Source of the DNA: Desulfurobacteriaceae bacterium
GTDB taxonomy: Bacteria > Aquificota > Aquificia > Desulfurobacteriales > Desulfurobacteriaceae
Assembly (NCBI GenBank): GCA_039832905.1
Contig: JBDOLX010000036.1
Span: 1-39,695 of the forward strand
Reading direction: 5' to 3'
Length of the DNA: 39,695 nt
Below are positions 14,274-23,623 of this stretch, one piece after another. A program made the translations under genes and the position numbers. The first letter of the stretch is position 1. Every line of letters starts with the position of its first letter. The notes below the pieces were generated by a model. It saw only the letters and a list, made by a program, of their open reading frames with translations. It made no database searches and was not told where the DNA came from.

Positions 14274-15737
14274 ATGAAACTACATAGTCTTTTACAACTT
14301 TCTGGTATTAAGTGGAACGGGAAAAGAAATCCCGCGATTTTTGATATTACCGATAATTCAAAAGAAGTTAAAAAAGGAAGTCTATTTTGTGCCATAACCG
14401 GGTTTTCCTTTGACGGAAACGATTTTGTAGAGGAAGCTGCTAGAAAGGGAGCAGTAGCTATACTATCTGATAACAAGAAAAAATCTGAAGTTCTCTCCAG
14501 AAAATTATCAATTCCTGTCATTTATGTTAAAAACCTAAGGGAAAAATTGGGAATAATAGCTTCACACTTTTTAGGAAACCCTTCAAAAAAGATAAAAGTA
14601 ATAGGTATTACTGGAACTAACGGAAAAACCACAACGGCTTATATACTTTACGAGGTTTTAAACAAACTTGGCGTAAAAACAGCAATCATAGGAACGGTTG
14701 AATACGGAACCCCTGAAAATAGAAAACCTTCTACGAGAACAACTCCAAGTCCTATTCAATTCCAAAAACTTTTAAAGAAATTTCTCGAAGAAGGTGCAGA
14801 GTTTGTAGTTTCAGAAGTTTCATCCCACGGACTAGCTTTACATAGAGTAGCAGGAGTTTTCTTTACAGGATCAATATTCACGAACCTTACCCAAGATCAC
14901 TTAGATTTTCATAAAGATCTTTATGAATATTTTCTAGCAAAAGAGAAACTTTTTTTCATCACCAAAGAGTTTGGAATTGTAAACATTGATGACAGTTTCG
15001 GGAAAGTTCTAGCGGGACTAAGACACATATTTCCCTGCAAAATTATCTCTTTCGGCAAAGATGGAAAGGTAAGAATAAAATCCATAGTTTCTAAACACTC
15101 TTTTCAGGAAATTTACATAGAAACAAAAGGGCAAACTTACAGAGTAAAAACCAATCTCATAGGTGAATTTAATGCTTACAACGTGGCAGCAGCATTTTCT
15201 TGTTTAATCAACGTAGGGTTTGAAGGAAAGGAAATAGAAAATCTCTTCCACGGTATAAAGGTTCCCGGCAGAATGGAGGAAGTGGAAAACGGAGTCTTTG
15301 TTGACTATGCCCACACTCCAGATGCCCTTTTAAAGGTTTTAAAAACTCTTTTCACTCTAAAGAAGGGAAGAATAATAACCGTTTTTGGATGTGGAGGAGA
15401 CAGAGATAGAGAAAAGAGAAGTTTAATGGGAGAAGTTGCAGAAAAGTTCTCAGATAAAGTTATAATTACAAACGACAATCCTAGAAGTGAAGACCCGAGA
15501 GAAATCGTAGAAGATATCCTAAAGGGAATTAAGGATAGATCAAAAGTAGAAGTTGTTCTTGACAGGAAAGAAGCAATATTTAGAGCTTTACAAGAGAAAA
15601 AAGAAAAAGACATTGTTCTTATTGCCGGTAAAGGACACGAAAACTATCAGATTATAAAAGACACAAAGTTTTACTTCAGCGATAAAGAGGTCGTAAAAGA
15701 GTTCTATGGATGCAAAGGAACTAGCAAAGATTGTTAA
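14274..15737 (+). CDS. murE: UDP-MurNAc-L-Ala-D-Glu:meso-diaminopimelate ligase MurE
   Basis: Encodes 487 residues. MurE adds the third residue of the peptidoglycan stem peptide in the cytoplasm. The ATP loop GITGTNGKTT is at 111-120, the substrate segment STRTTPSP at 153-160, and the carbamylated-Lys region FLAKEKLF at 220-227. DNPRSEDP at 401-408 contains the DNPR motif that selects meso-diaminopimelate rather than lysine, so the wall is of the meso-DAP type. It opens the murE-murF-ddl-ftsQ-ftsA-ftsZ cluster and overlaps murF by 32 bases. The ribosome-binding site is weak (AGG). Confidence 0.96.
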   Translation: MKLHSLLQLSGIKWNGKRNPAIFDITDNSKEVKKGSLFCAITGFSFDGNDFVEEAARKGAVAILSDNKKKSEVLSRKLSIPVIYVKNLREKLGIIASHFLGNPSKKIKVIGITGTNGKTTTAYILYEVLNKLGVKTAIIGTVEYGTPENRKPSTRTTPSPIQFQKLLKKFLEEGAEFVVSEVSSHGLALHRVAGVFFTGSIFTNLTQDHLDFHKDLYEYFLAKEKLFFITKEFGIVNIDDSFGKVLAGLRHIFPCKIISFGKDGKVRIKSIVSKHSFQEIYIETKGQTYRVKTNLIGEFNAYNVAAAFSCLINVGFEGKEIENLFHGIKVPGRMEEVENGVFVDYAHTPDALLKVLKTLFTLKKGRIITVFGCGGDRDREKRSLMGEVAEKFSDKVIITNDNPRSEDPREIVEDILKGIKDRSKVEVVLDRKEAIFRALQEKKEKDIVLIAGKGHENYQIIKDTKFYFSDKEVVKEFYGCKGTSKDC

Positions 15738-17016
15738 TGGCAGACTAAAAGGAAGTGGCTTTGTCAAATCGTTTGAGTTTGATTCAAGGGAAGTTAAAGA
15801 AGGAAGTCTTTTTGTTCCAATAAAAGGGAAAAGGGACGGACACCTGTTTATCGACGATGCTTTTTCAAAAGGTGCAGTTGGAGCTTTTAGCGAAAAGAAG
15901 TTTTTTAAAATTCCAGAAGGAAAGTTTATAGTAGAAGTAGAAAATACCTTTTCTGCCTTCTTAAATCTTGGAAAGTGGAAAAGGGGTAATTTTTCTGGAA
16001 AAACTATAGCCATTACAGGAAGCGTTGGAAAAACCACAACGAAAGAGCTTATAAACTTTGTCTTCGAAAAGTTTTTTACAACATATAGAAATAAGAAAAG
16101 TTTCAACAATGTTTTGGGAATTGCTTATACCCTTTCCAATCTTCCTCTTAATGCAAAAGTCTATATTCAAGAGATCGGCACGAATAAAAAAGGGGAAGTG
16201 GCAGAGCTTACATCCTTTGTAAAACCCGAAATTTCTGTAATCACCACTGTAGAAAAGGCCCATATGGAGGGATTTAAGAGCTTTAACGAACTTTTAGATG
16301 AAAAGTTTTCAATTACAGAAAACACCTCCTTAGCAATAGTTCCTGAAAAGTTAAAAAGTTTTTCAAAAAGTAACGAAGTTATAACCTTTGGAAGAGATGG
16401 AGACGTAAAACTTAAGAAGGTTTTCTTTAAACCGGATAGCACAGAGTTCGAGATTGAAGCATTTGGAGAGAATTTTTTAATTTTTTCACAAGTTCCTGGA
16501 TTTGGAATCGTTAATGCAACCTTAATTTTGTTAGGACTTTCTTTCATTTTCGATCTACCAAGAAACGAGGTAGTTGATCTCGTAAAACACTTTTCACCAC
16601 CGGAAAAAAGGCTTAATGTAGAGAAGCTGAACGGAATAGTACTTATTGATGATTCCTACAATGCCAATCCAAAGTCTATGGAAAATGCAATAAGAGTTCT
16701 ATCCTTACAACCTTACCCAAAAGTCGCCGTAATAGGAGAAATGTTAGAACTTGGAAAAGAATCGAAGGTAGAACACAAGAACTTAGGAAGGTTACTTAAC
16801 CGTTTTAAAATAGATGTTGGCGTTTTCTATGGCGAAGAAACGAAACACGCTTTTAGAGAATTTGAAGGCAATAAGTTCTACTTTACAAGGAAAGAAGAAT
16901 TAATTAAATTTGTAAATAAGTATGATTTTCATGGAAAAGTTGTTCTTGTCAAAGGTTCGAGGGGAAACCGCTTAGAAGAAGTTTGTGAAATTCTAAGAAA
17001 GAGGTATAAAGATTGA
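15706..17016 (+). CDS. murF: UDP-MurNAc-tripeptide:D-Ala-D-Ala ligase MurF
   Basis: Encodes 436 residues. MurF attaches D-Ala-D-Ala to complete the pentapeptide precursor. The N-terminal domain has FDSREVKEGSLFVPIKGKRD, the ATP loop is AITGSVGKTTTKE, and EIGTNKKGEV and DDSYNANPKSM are the conserved central and C-terminal motifs. ATG 15706 lies 32 bases inside murE. The end overlaps the TTG start of ddl by four bases (TTGA). Order and overlaps indicate one transcript and coupled translation. Confidence 0.96.
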   Translation: MDAKELAKIVNGRLKGSGFVKSFEFDSREVKEGSLFVPIKGKRDGHLFIDDAFSKGAVGAFSEKKFFKIPEGKFIVEVENTFSAFLNLGKWKRGNFSGKTIAITGSVGKTTTKELINFVFEKFFTTYRNKKSFNNVLGIAYTLSNLPLNAKVYIQEIGTNKKGEVAELTSFVKPEISVITTVEKAHMEGFKSFNELLDEKFSITENTSLAIVPEKLKSFSKSNEVITFGRDGDVKLKKVFFKPDSTEFEIEAFGENFLIFSQVPGFGIVNATLILLGLSFIFDLPRNEVVDLVKHFSPPEKRLNVEKLNGIVLIDDSYNANPKSMENAIRVLSLQPYPKVAVIGEMLELGKESKVEHKNLGRLLNRFKIDVGVFYGEETKHAFREFEGNKFYFTRKEELIKFVNKYDFHGKVVLVKGSRGNRLEEVCEILRKRYKD

Positions 17017-17888
17017 GGGTGGCTGTCGTTTTTGGAGGACCATCTCCAGAAGCTGAGATTTCAAAGAAAAGTGCTAAAAGTGTTGTAGAAGCCTTACATA
17101 AGAAGGGATATCAGGTTTTTGAGGTAGAACTTAACGAAAATATAGTAGAAAATCTAAAAAAAATAAATCCAGATAAAGTTTTCTTAGTTCTTCACGGGTC
17201 TCCTGGGGAAGATGGCACTGTTCAAGGACTTTTAGAGATCACAGGATTTAAATACACAGGTTGTAATACTCAAACGAGTGCAGTCTGTATGGATAAAGAT
17301 ATCACAAAAAGAATCTTAAAAACTTACGGTATTCCTGTACCAAGTGGAGAAACCTACTTTAGGGGAGACGAAGTAAATTGGGTTGAGTTTCCTTGTGTAG
17401 TTAAACCTGCAAGAACTGGTTCTACTGTTGGAATAAACATTGCTAAAGATGAAGAAAGTTTTCAAAAAGCAGTTGAAGAAGCTTTTAAATACGATACAAA
17501 GATCATCGTAGAGGAGTTTATTGAAGGAAAAGAAATTACTGTTGCTGTTCTTTTCGGAAAAGTTTTACCTCCGATAGAAATAATCACAGAAACGGGTTTT
17601 TATGACTTTGATTCCAAGTATAAGAAAAAAACTACTTCCTACAAGATACCTGCTGAACTTTCCAAAAGACTTGAGGAAAAGATTAGAAAACTGGCAGAGA
17701 AGATTTATAAAGTATTAGAGTGTAGAGGAGCTGTAAGAATTGACTTTAGAATTGACGAATTTAACATTCCTTATGTTCTTGAAGTAAATACCATTCCAGG
17801 AATGACTGAAAGAAGCCTTCTACCCAAGGCAGCAAAATTTTACGGTATAGAATTTGAAGACCTTGTAGAGGAGATTTTAAGAGGGTGA
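17013..17888 (+). CDS. ddl: D-alanine--D-alanine ligase
   Basis: Encodes 291 residues from TTG 17013, preceded by GAGGT. The ATP-grasp enzyme makes the D-Ala-D-Ala dipeptide used by MurF. VVFGGPSPEAEISKKSAKSV is the N-terminal signature; LHGSPGEDGTVQGLLE, VVKPARTGSTVGI and EVNTIPGMTERSLLPK follow in order. It is somewhat shorter than the roughly 305-residue Escherichia coli DdlB. It overlaps both neighbours by four bases (TTGA at its start, GTGA at its end). Confidence 0.96.
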   Translation: MRVAVVFGGPSPEAEISKKSAKSVVEALHKKGYQVFEVELNENIVENLKKINPDKVFLVLHGSPGEDGTVQGLLEITGFKYTGCNTQTSAVCMDKDITKRILKTYGIPVPSGETYFRGDEVNWVEFPCVVKPARTGSTVGINIAKDEESFQKAVEEAFKYDTKIIVEEFIEGKEITVAVLFGKVLPPIEIITETGFYDFDSKYKKKTTSYKIPAELSKRLEEKIRKLAEKIYKVLECRGAVRIDFRIDEFNIPYVLEVNTIPGMTERSLLPKAAKFYGIEFEDLVEEILRG

Positions 17889-18613
17889 AAAAGCTAATTT
17901 TCCTTGTCATAGTCCTTTTCCTAGTAGGTATTAGTATTTACGGTTTTCTAACAGCTCCGCAAAAGGTAGAGAAGATAAAGTTAGAAATAGAAAATGGAAA
18001 TGGAACTTGGGAACTTCAGATAAGTCAGTATGTTTTTCCTCTTGTAAGACCAGGAGAAACGGTAGATATTGAGGAGTTAGAATATTTGAAAAGAACTATA
18101 GACTCTTTACCGTGGGTAAAAGATAACAAAATTTTTTTTAACGCAGGAACTCTAATAATAAAAGTTAAAGAAGAAAAAGTTGCTTTTTCTCTCTTTTATA
18201 ATGGTTATACCTATTTTTTGAACGATGAAGGATTTGTTCTTGATAAAAAGGAAGGATTTGTACCTCAAAAACCCATTTACTACTACAAAGGAAAATCTTC
18301 TCCGTTTGTTTTAGTAAATAGTTTCTTTAAACTAAAAAATTTAATAAAAATGGAAATTTCTTTGCTGGAAGAACGTTTAAAAGAAACAAAAATCTATCTA
18401 CTAAACCCTGAAATAATATTAACAGATATAGGAATTAATTTGGTTTTTCCAAAAACAAAAACAATTATTTATTTAGATAATAGCGGGAACTCTTGGAATA
18501 ATTTTCTACGATTTGATAGAATTGCAAAAGGACTCATACCTGGAATCTACGATTTTCGCTTTTCTAACCTGCTCATAAGAGGGAGGAATCAATGCTTGAA
18601 CAAAAAATCTTAA
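17885..18613 (+). CDS. ftsQ: Cell division protein FtsQ (divergent)
   Basis: Encodes 242 residues from GTG 17885. It has a single N-terminal membrane anchor (about 3-22) and a periplasmic domain. The sequence is weakly conserved; the call rests on topology, the DSLPWVKDNKIFFN segment, which resembles the FtsQ/DivIB region after the POTRA domain, and the position between ddl and ftsA. FtsQ links early and late divisome proteins. The last 22 bases overlap ftsA. An unrelated bitopic protein is possible but unlikely at this place. Confidence 0.8.
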   Translation: MKKLIFLVIVLFLVGISIYGFLTAPQKVEKIKLEIENGNGTWELQISQYVFPLVRPGETVDIEELEYLKRTIDSLPWVKDNKIFFNAGTLIIKVKEEKVAFSLFYNGYTYFLNDEGFVLDKKEGFVPQKPIYYYKGKSSPFVLVNSFFKLKNLIKMEISLLEERLKETKIYLLNPEIILTDIGINLVFPKTKTIIYLDNSGNSWNNFLRFDRIAKGLIPGIYDFRFSNLLIRGRNQCLNKKS

Positions 18614-19836
18614 CCATAGATTTAGGAACATACTCAATAAGAACTGCATTGTCGGTAATATCATCAAGTGGAAAAAAGAACATAACAATCACAACTGTTC
18701 CCTCGAGGGGAATAAAAAGTGGAAATATTGTGAACTTTCAATCAGCTGCCGAATCTTTAAAAAGTTGTCTTAACAAACTAAAGTTAGAAAGTTCAGAAAC
18801 TCTTCCTCCTGAAGCATACGTTCTAATTACTGGAGCTCACACTTTAAGTTTTTCCGTTGAAGCTACAATAACTTTTCCCGGAATACAAACCATCTCTTAC
18901 AGTGATGTTAACGAGGTTAAGAACAAAGCAAAGAGAGAACTTCTAAGACAGTTTGGTCATACAGTAAGAAGCCATTATGAGGTAATCCACATAATACCTC
19001 AGGAATTTAGAATAGAGAATCTTTCAGGAATTCAAAATCCCATAGGTCATAATGGAAGAGAACTTACTATGAAAGCTTTTATAGTCCTTGCTACCAAATC
19101 TTCTATAAGAACGATTGAGACTCTTTTGAGAGAAGTAAATTTAAGGCTTAAGGGGGTTGTTCTTCAATCCCTTGCAGCTTCCTACGGTATAAGAGACAAA
19201 AGAAGCTATTTCAACAACAACTTAGTCCTTTACATGGGAGCAGGAAACGTAGAGTATCTCTACTTTAGAGAAGATAAGCCAGTTTTGAGTAAACACATAC
19301 CCTTTGGCACAGAGGACATAATAGATTTTTTAATTAGAAAGTTGAAAGTAAGCAGAAAGGAAGCTGAAAGACTTTTTAAAGAACATGGGACGGCTTATGC
19401 TTTAAATGTGAACACAGAAGAAGTTATAACTATAAACTACGGAACGGTTCAAAAGAATATTCCCAAGATAATAATTCCTATTTTCATCCATATGCAACTT
19501 AAAAAACTATTTAAGGACATTAAGAAAGAATTAAACCAAAAAGATCCTTTATTCATTAGTGAGCTAAATCGAATTTACCTCTGTGGAGGATTATCTAAGC
19601 TAAAAGACCTAGATCTTCTAGCTTCAAAGATACTTAAAGCACCGGCAATTCTAACCGAGACACAGGATGAGAATCTAAAGGATCCTGAACTTTCACCTGT
19701 AGTCGGAGTAACAAACTACGTTCTTTCACTGAAAAACAGGGAAAAACTTTCAGATATAAAAGAAGACTTAACCAAGGAGTATCCAAAGAAAAACTTCTTT
19801 GCACAAATTTGGCGGTTTATTACGGACTTGATATAA
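18592..19836 (+). CDS. ftsA: Cell division protein FtsA
   Basis: Encodes 414 residues. FtsA is the actin-like protein that tethers FtsZ to the membrane and recruits the divisome. [18 protein letters not shown] is the phosphate-1 region, and [20 protein letters not shown] with HIPFGTEDI the phosphate-2 region. [13 protein letters not shown] is the adenosine motif. The last 15 residues ([15 protein letters not shown]) are an amphipathic helix of the kind that serves as the membrane-targeting sequence. It sits 16 bases before ftsZ, the usual order. Confidence 0.93.
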   Translation: MLEQKILTIDLGTYSIRTALSVISSSGKKNITITTVPSRGIKSGNIVNFQSAAESLKSCLNKLKLESSETLPPEAYVLITGAHTLSFSVEATITFPGIQTISYSDVNEVKNKAKRELLRQFGHTVRSHYEVIHIIPQEFRIENLSGIQNPIGHNGRELTMKAFIVLATKSSIRTIETLLREVNLRLKGVVLQSLAASYGIRDKRSYFNNNLVLYMGAGNVEYLYFREDKPVLSKHIPFGTEDIIDFLIRKLKVSRKEAERLFKEHGTAYALNVNTEEVITINYGTVQKNIPKIIIPIFIHMQLKKLFKDIKKELNQKDPLFISELNRIYLCGGLSKLKDLDLLASKILKAPAILTETQDENLKDPELSPVVGVTNYVLSLKNREKLSDIKEDLTKEYPKKNFFAQIWRFITDLI

Positions 19837-19852
19837 AGTACACGGAGGAAAG

Positions 19853-20923
19853 ATGTTTGACTTAGCAGAAGATACATTTTTAGGACCGGTTATAAAAGTG
19901 ATTGGTGTTGGGGGAGGAGGCGGAAATGCTGTCTCAAGAATGTTTGAAAAAGGGATAGAGGGAGTTGAGTTCATCGCCATAAACACTGATGCCCAAGTAC
20001 TTTCCAAAATTTCCGTTCCGATAAAAGTTCAAATAGGAGAAAAACTAACCAAAGGGCTTGGAGCTGGAGGGAAACCGGAAATTGGAGAACAGGCAGCTCT
20101 TGAAGATGAACCTAAAATCAGAGAAGTTCTTCAGGGAACGGATATGGTATTTATAACAGCTGGAATGGGAGGAGGAACAGGAACAGGAGCTGCCCCAATC
20201 GTTGCAAAAATTGCAAAAGATATGGGAGTTCTAACTGTTGGAGTCGTCACTAGACCTTTTGATTTTGAAGGTAGAAGAAGACACGAGTATGCCGAAGCTG
20301 GAATCAGAAGACTTAAAGAGTTTGTAGATACCTTAATGGTTGTTCCTAACCAGAAACTTCTTACCGTTGCCCCAAAGAGCATGAGTATATTAAACGCTTT
20401 TAGGCTAGCTGACAACGTCCTTTACCAAGCTGTAAAAGGTATAACAGAAGTTATAACAAAACCTGGACTTATCAACCTTGACTTTGCTGACGTTAAGACT
20501 GTAATGCAAAGCGGTGGATATGCTTTAATGGGAACTGGAGAGGCAAGCGGAGAAGAAAGGGCTTTAACTGCTGCAAGAAAGGCGATAGATAATCCTCTTC
20601 TTGAGAACGTTCAGGTAGAAGGGGCAAGTAGAATTCTAGTTAATATCACAGGTGGTTCGGATCTAACCCTAGATGAAGCTTACGCCGCTGCTGGACTAAT
20701 AAAAGAAAGAACGAAAAGGGACGATACAAACTTTTTCTTTGGAGTTAGCATAGACGAAAACCTAGAAGATACTATACAAGTTACAGTTATAGCAACAGGC
20801 TTTGATGAAAAAGGAAGACCTATCTTTGGAAGAGAAAGAAACTATTTCACCCAAGCAGAACAGAAGGATATATCTTTTGACGACGTATCAAAACTCTTAG
20901 AGGAACTGAAAAAGGAAGATTGA
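19853..20923 (+). CDS. ftsZ: Cell division protein FtsZ
   Basis: Encodes 356 residues. This tubulin-like GTPase forms the Z ring. The glycine-rich loop is [15 protein letters not shown] (16-30), the tubulin signature [12 protein letters not shown] (104-115), and the T7 synergy loop NLDFADV (208-214). The globular core is standard. The C-terminal tail is short, only about 35 residues, and I do not see the usual DIPxFLR-type peptide that binds FtsA. It ends [18 protein letters not shown], an acidic helical stretch. The ribosome-binding site is GGAGG just upstream. Confidence 0.97.
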   Translation: MFDLAEDTFLGPVIKVIGVGGGGGNAVSRMFEKGIEGVEFIAINTDAQVLSKISVPIKVQIGEKLTKGLGAGGKPEIGEQAALEDEPKIREVLQGTDMVFITAGMGGGTGTGAAPIVAKIAKDMGVLTVGVVTRPFDFEGRRRHEYAEAGIRRLKEFVDTLMVVPNQKLLTVAPKSMSILNAFRLADNVLYQAVKGITEVITKPGLINLDFADVKTVMQSGGYALMGTGEASGEERALTAARKAIDNPLLENVQVEGASRILVNITGGSDLTLDEAYAAAGLIKERTKRDDTNFFFGVSIDENLEDTIQVTVIATGFDEKGRPIFGRERNYFTQAEQKDISFDDVSKLLEELKKED

Positions 20924-20954
20924 AAAAGAAAACGGAGGATTATTCGAATTATTT

Positions 20955-22592
20955 ATGTCTAAAGTTATCCTTATAGATGAATGTTGCCATTTAGAGTTTA
21001 AGGAAGGGGATCTCAAGGTTTGTTTAGTCTATCCGGGAGAAACAAAAGTAGGACTTTCAAGTTTAGCAATTCATAGAATTTACTCTATTTTAAATTCTAT
21101 TGAAGGAATAAGTTGCGATTTATTTTTCTTAGATTCCGATTACTCTTTCTTTTTAGGCGAGGATCTTCTCTCTTTCGACGTCATTGCCTTTTCTATTACT
21201 TATGAAGAACATCTCTTTGTAGTAGCAAAATTTTTATACAAAAACGGTATTCCCCCTCTAAGGTCAGATCGGAAAGAAGGAGAATACCCTATAATTTTTG
21301 GTGGAGGAATAGGACTTTTTTACAACCCTACTCCTTTTTTGCCAATCTTTGATGTTGTTTACTTGGGGGAAGCTGAAGGAAGACTTGAAGAAGTTATAAA
21401 GAAACTTTCTGAAACAAACCTTGACATTGAATCCTTAGATGAATTTGACAACATTATAGTCAGTAAAAATTACAAATTTTTCTACGATGGTTACTTTGTA
21501 AAAGAAATAGTCGGAAAGAGGAAAAGAATTTTTCGGTCTCCAATTTTTAGTAAAACTCCTTCACACTCTTGTTTCCTGACAGGAGACACAGCTTTCAAAG
21601 ATATGTTCTTAATAGAACTTAGCCGTGGCTGCATTGAAAAATGTCGCTTCTGTGTAGCCTCATACATGGGACTTCCCTTTAGAGAAAAAGATATTGAAGT
21701 TGTTGAAGAAGAAATAAAAATAGCTTCAAGGTATGGAGACAGAGTCGGTCTCATAGGGGCGGGAGTTTCGGACTACTCAAAAATGAAAGAACTTTTGGAA
21801 ATTTTGAAAAAATACAACATGAAAGCCTCTTTCTCTTCTTTAAAAGCTTCATCTTCCGAAGAATATGTTTTCAAGATTATAGAGGAGTCCAAACAAAAAA
21901 CTATTACGATAGCACCCGAAGCTGGAACAGAAAGGTTGAGATTTGCAATAAACAAGAAAGTTCCTGATGAAAGGTTCTTTGCATTTGCTGAAAAAGCTCT
22001 TCAGAGTGGGGCTGAAAATATAAAGCTTTACTTCCTAGTAGGACTCCCGAGCGAAACCCAAGAAGATCTAGAAGGAATAATTGAAATGGCAAGATCTTTT
22101 AGAGAATTAGCTTTAAAATTTTGGAAAGAAAGAAAAAGAACAGGAGAAATTCATCTTAGTGTAAATCCAATTATAGCAAAACCTTTTACTCCATTCCAGT
22201 GGTATGGAATGAACAGTAAGGGAGAAATTGAGAGAAAGTTAAAGTTTTTGAAAAAAGGAATTTCAAAAATCCCTAACGTCAAGCTTACCCACGAAAACGT
22301 TAAAGACGCAATAATGCAAGCTATTATTGCAAGAGGAGACACAAGAGTAGGAGAAGCTGCAGTTGTATCTGCCGTTACAAATACCAATATTAGAAGAAGT
22401 TTAAAAGAAAAAGGGTTAAAACTTGACGAACTTTATACTAGAGAAAGGGAAAAAAACGAGATCCTACCTTGGGAAATTGTAGAAAGCGGAATAAATAGAG
22501 AGTATCTTTGGAGAGAATACCAAAATACTTTTAGCGGAAAATCCACTCCTACCTGCTTTAAAGGTTGTAAGCTTTGTGGTCTTTGTAATTGA
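20955..22592 (+). CDS. B12-binding-domain-like radical SAM protein, function unknown
   Basis: Encodes 545 residues. The N-terminal 170 residues look like a cobalamin-binding Rossmann domain (CLVYPGETKVGLSSLAIHRI, then IIFGGGIGLFYNPTPFLPIF, VYLGEAEGRLEEVI). The radical SAM domain has ELSRGCIEKCRFCVASYMGL with the CxxxCxxC motif, followed by TIAPEAGTERLRFAINK. The C-terminus carries an extra cysteine cluster, CFKGCKLCGLCN. It resembles broadly distributed uncharacterised fused radical SAM proteins; I cannot name a substrate. The only Shine-Dalgarno, GGAGG at 20934-20938, is 16 bases from the ATG, unusually far. It lies between ftsZ and lpxC on the same strand. Confidence 0.8.
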   Translation: MSKVILIDECCHLEFKEGDLKVCLVYPGETKVGLSSLAIHRIYSILNSIEGISCDLFFLDSDYSFFLGEDLLSFDVIAFSITYEEHLFVVAKFLYKNGIPPLRSDRKEGEYPIIFGGGIGLFYNPTPFLPIFDVVYLGEAEGRLEEVIKKLSETNLDIESLDEFDNIIVSKNYKFFYDGYFVKEIVGKRKRIFRSPIFSKTPSHSCFLTGDTAFKDMFLIELSRGCIEKCRFCVASYMGLPFREKDIEVVEEEIKIASRYGDRVGLIGAGVSDYSKMKELLEILKKYNMKASFSSLKASSSEEYVFKIIEESKQKTITIAPEAGTERLRFAINKKVPDERFFAFAEKALQSGAENIKLYFLVGLPSETQEDLEGIIEMARSFRELALKFWKERKRTGEIHLSVNPIIAKPFTPFQWYGMNSKGEIERKLKFLKKGISKIPNVKLTHENVKDAIMQAIIARGDTRVGEAAVVSAVTNTNIRRSLKEKGLKLDELYTREREKNEILPWEIVESGINREYLWREYQNTFSGKSTPTCFKGCKLCGLCN

Positions 22593-22602
22593 GAAATTTA
22601 AA

Positions 22603-22617
22603 TGCAAATTCGCAAAA
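22603..22617. repeat. TGCAAATTCGCAAAA, near-copy of the site upstream of tmRNA
   Basis: This 15-mer differs by one base from TGCAAATTTGCAAAA at 6111-6125. Both lie in intergenic or leader DNA (ahead of lpxC here, at the tmRNA promoter there). The core is a 12-bp palindrome in the tmRNA copy. It is a possible shared protein-binding site; two copies are thin evidence. Confidence 0.3.
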
Positions 22618-22699
22618 TTTTTCATTAGGAAAAGGTAAAAATAGACAAAGAGAAGACTATAATGAAAATGAACAAATACGGAAGTTGGGAGTTAATCAA

Positions 22700-23617
22700 G
22701 TGCAAGTTTTCCAAAGGACTATAGAGAGGGAAACTACCTTTAGTGGAATAGGTCTTCACACAGGGAAGAAAGTAAGCGTAAGGTTATCCCCTGCTCCTCC
22801 GGATACAGGAATAGTGTTCATAAGAGTAGACAAACCTGGTTCCCCTTCCATTAAGGCTAGTCCTAAATATCTTTCAAAACTGTTTTACGCAACAAACCTC
22901 TCTAATGGAAAAATTTCCATACACACCGTAGAACATCTGATGGCAGCTCTTTCAGCTTTTGGAATAGACAATCTTTTTGTCTACCTTGATTCTGAAGAAC
23001 TTCCAATACTTGATGGAAGTTCTGCTCCCTATGTTTATCTTTTCGAGGAATGCGGAATAAAGAAGCAGTCAAAAAAAAGAAAGTATGCAAGGTTAAAAAA
23101 GGAAGTTCTGATTGAACACGAAACAAAGAGAATAAAGGCAGAACCGGCAAGCGAACTTGTAATAGATAACACTATCTCCTTTGACCATACTTATAAGAAG
23201 ATAAGATACCAAAGACTTGTCTATACCCATTCCCTTGAAAACTTTAAAGAAATATCCAAAGCAAGGACGTTTTGCTTTGCCCACGAGGTTGAATTTCTAA
23301 AATCACAGGGATTAGCAAAAGGAGGAAGCTTAGAAAACGCTATTGTCATCGATAAATACGACATATTAAACGAATCGGGACTTCGAATGGAAAACGAGTT
23401 TGTTGCCCATAAAACTTTAGACTTAGTAGGAGATCTATACATCCTCGGCTATCCACTTCTAGCAAGGATTACAGCTTATAAAACTGGACATGCACTTAAT
23501 GCCATGTTGGTTAAAACCATTTACGAAAATAAACTGTTTGAAGTTGTTGAGTTTGAAGCAAGAGAAGACGGAAAGCTTTCCCCAGTAGTTCTTGATGAAG
23601 CTATTGCCACTAATTGA
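22700..23617 (+). CDS. lpxC: UDP-3-O-acyl-N-acetylglucosamine deacetylase LpxC
   Basis: Encodes 305 residues from GTG 22700, with GGGAG at 22687-22691. The frame is open back to TTG 22589, but this start gives a protein beginning (V)QVFQRTIERETTFSGIGLHT and puts the zinc ligand His79 (HTVEH) at the same number as in Escherichia coli. LpxC catalyses the committed step of lipid A synthesis. The other zinc ligands are His and Asp in FVAHKTLDLVGD, and the catalytic His is in KTGHALN. A TATAAT at 22656-22661 could be its own promoter. Presence of LpxC means the organism makes lipid A. Confidence 0.95.
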   Translation: MQVFQRTIERETTFSGIGLHTGKKVSVRLSPAPPDTGIVFIRVDKPGSPSIKASPKYLSKLFYATNLSNGKISIHTVEHLMAALSAFGIDNLFVYLDSEELPILDGSSAPYVYLFEECGIKKQSKKRKYARLKKEVLIEHETKRIKAEPASELVIDNTISFDHTYKKIRYQRLVYTHSLENFKEISKARTFCFAHEVEFLKSQGLAKGGSLENAIVIDKYDILNESGLRMENEFVAHKTLDLVGDLYILGYPLLARITAYKTGHALNAMLVKTIYENKLFEVVEFEAREDGKLSPVVLDEAIATN

Positions 23618-23623
23618 GAGTAA

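Noticed and set aside
22589-22699. N-terminal extension of LpxC from TTG 22589
   Set aside because: The extension has no family similarity and includes a likely promoter; GTG 22700 has a better ribosome-binding site and restores normal numbering of the zinc ligand His79.
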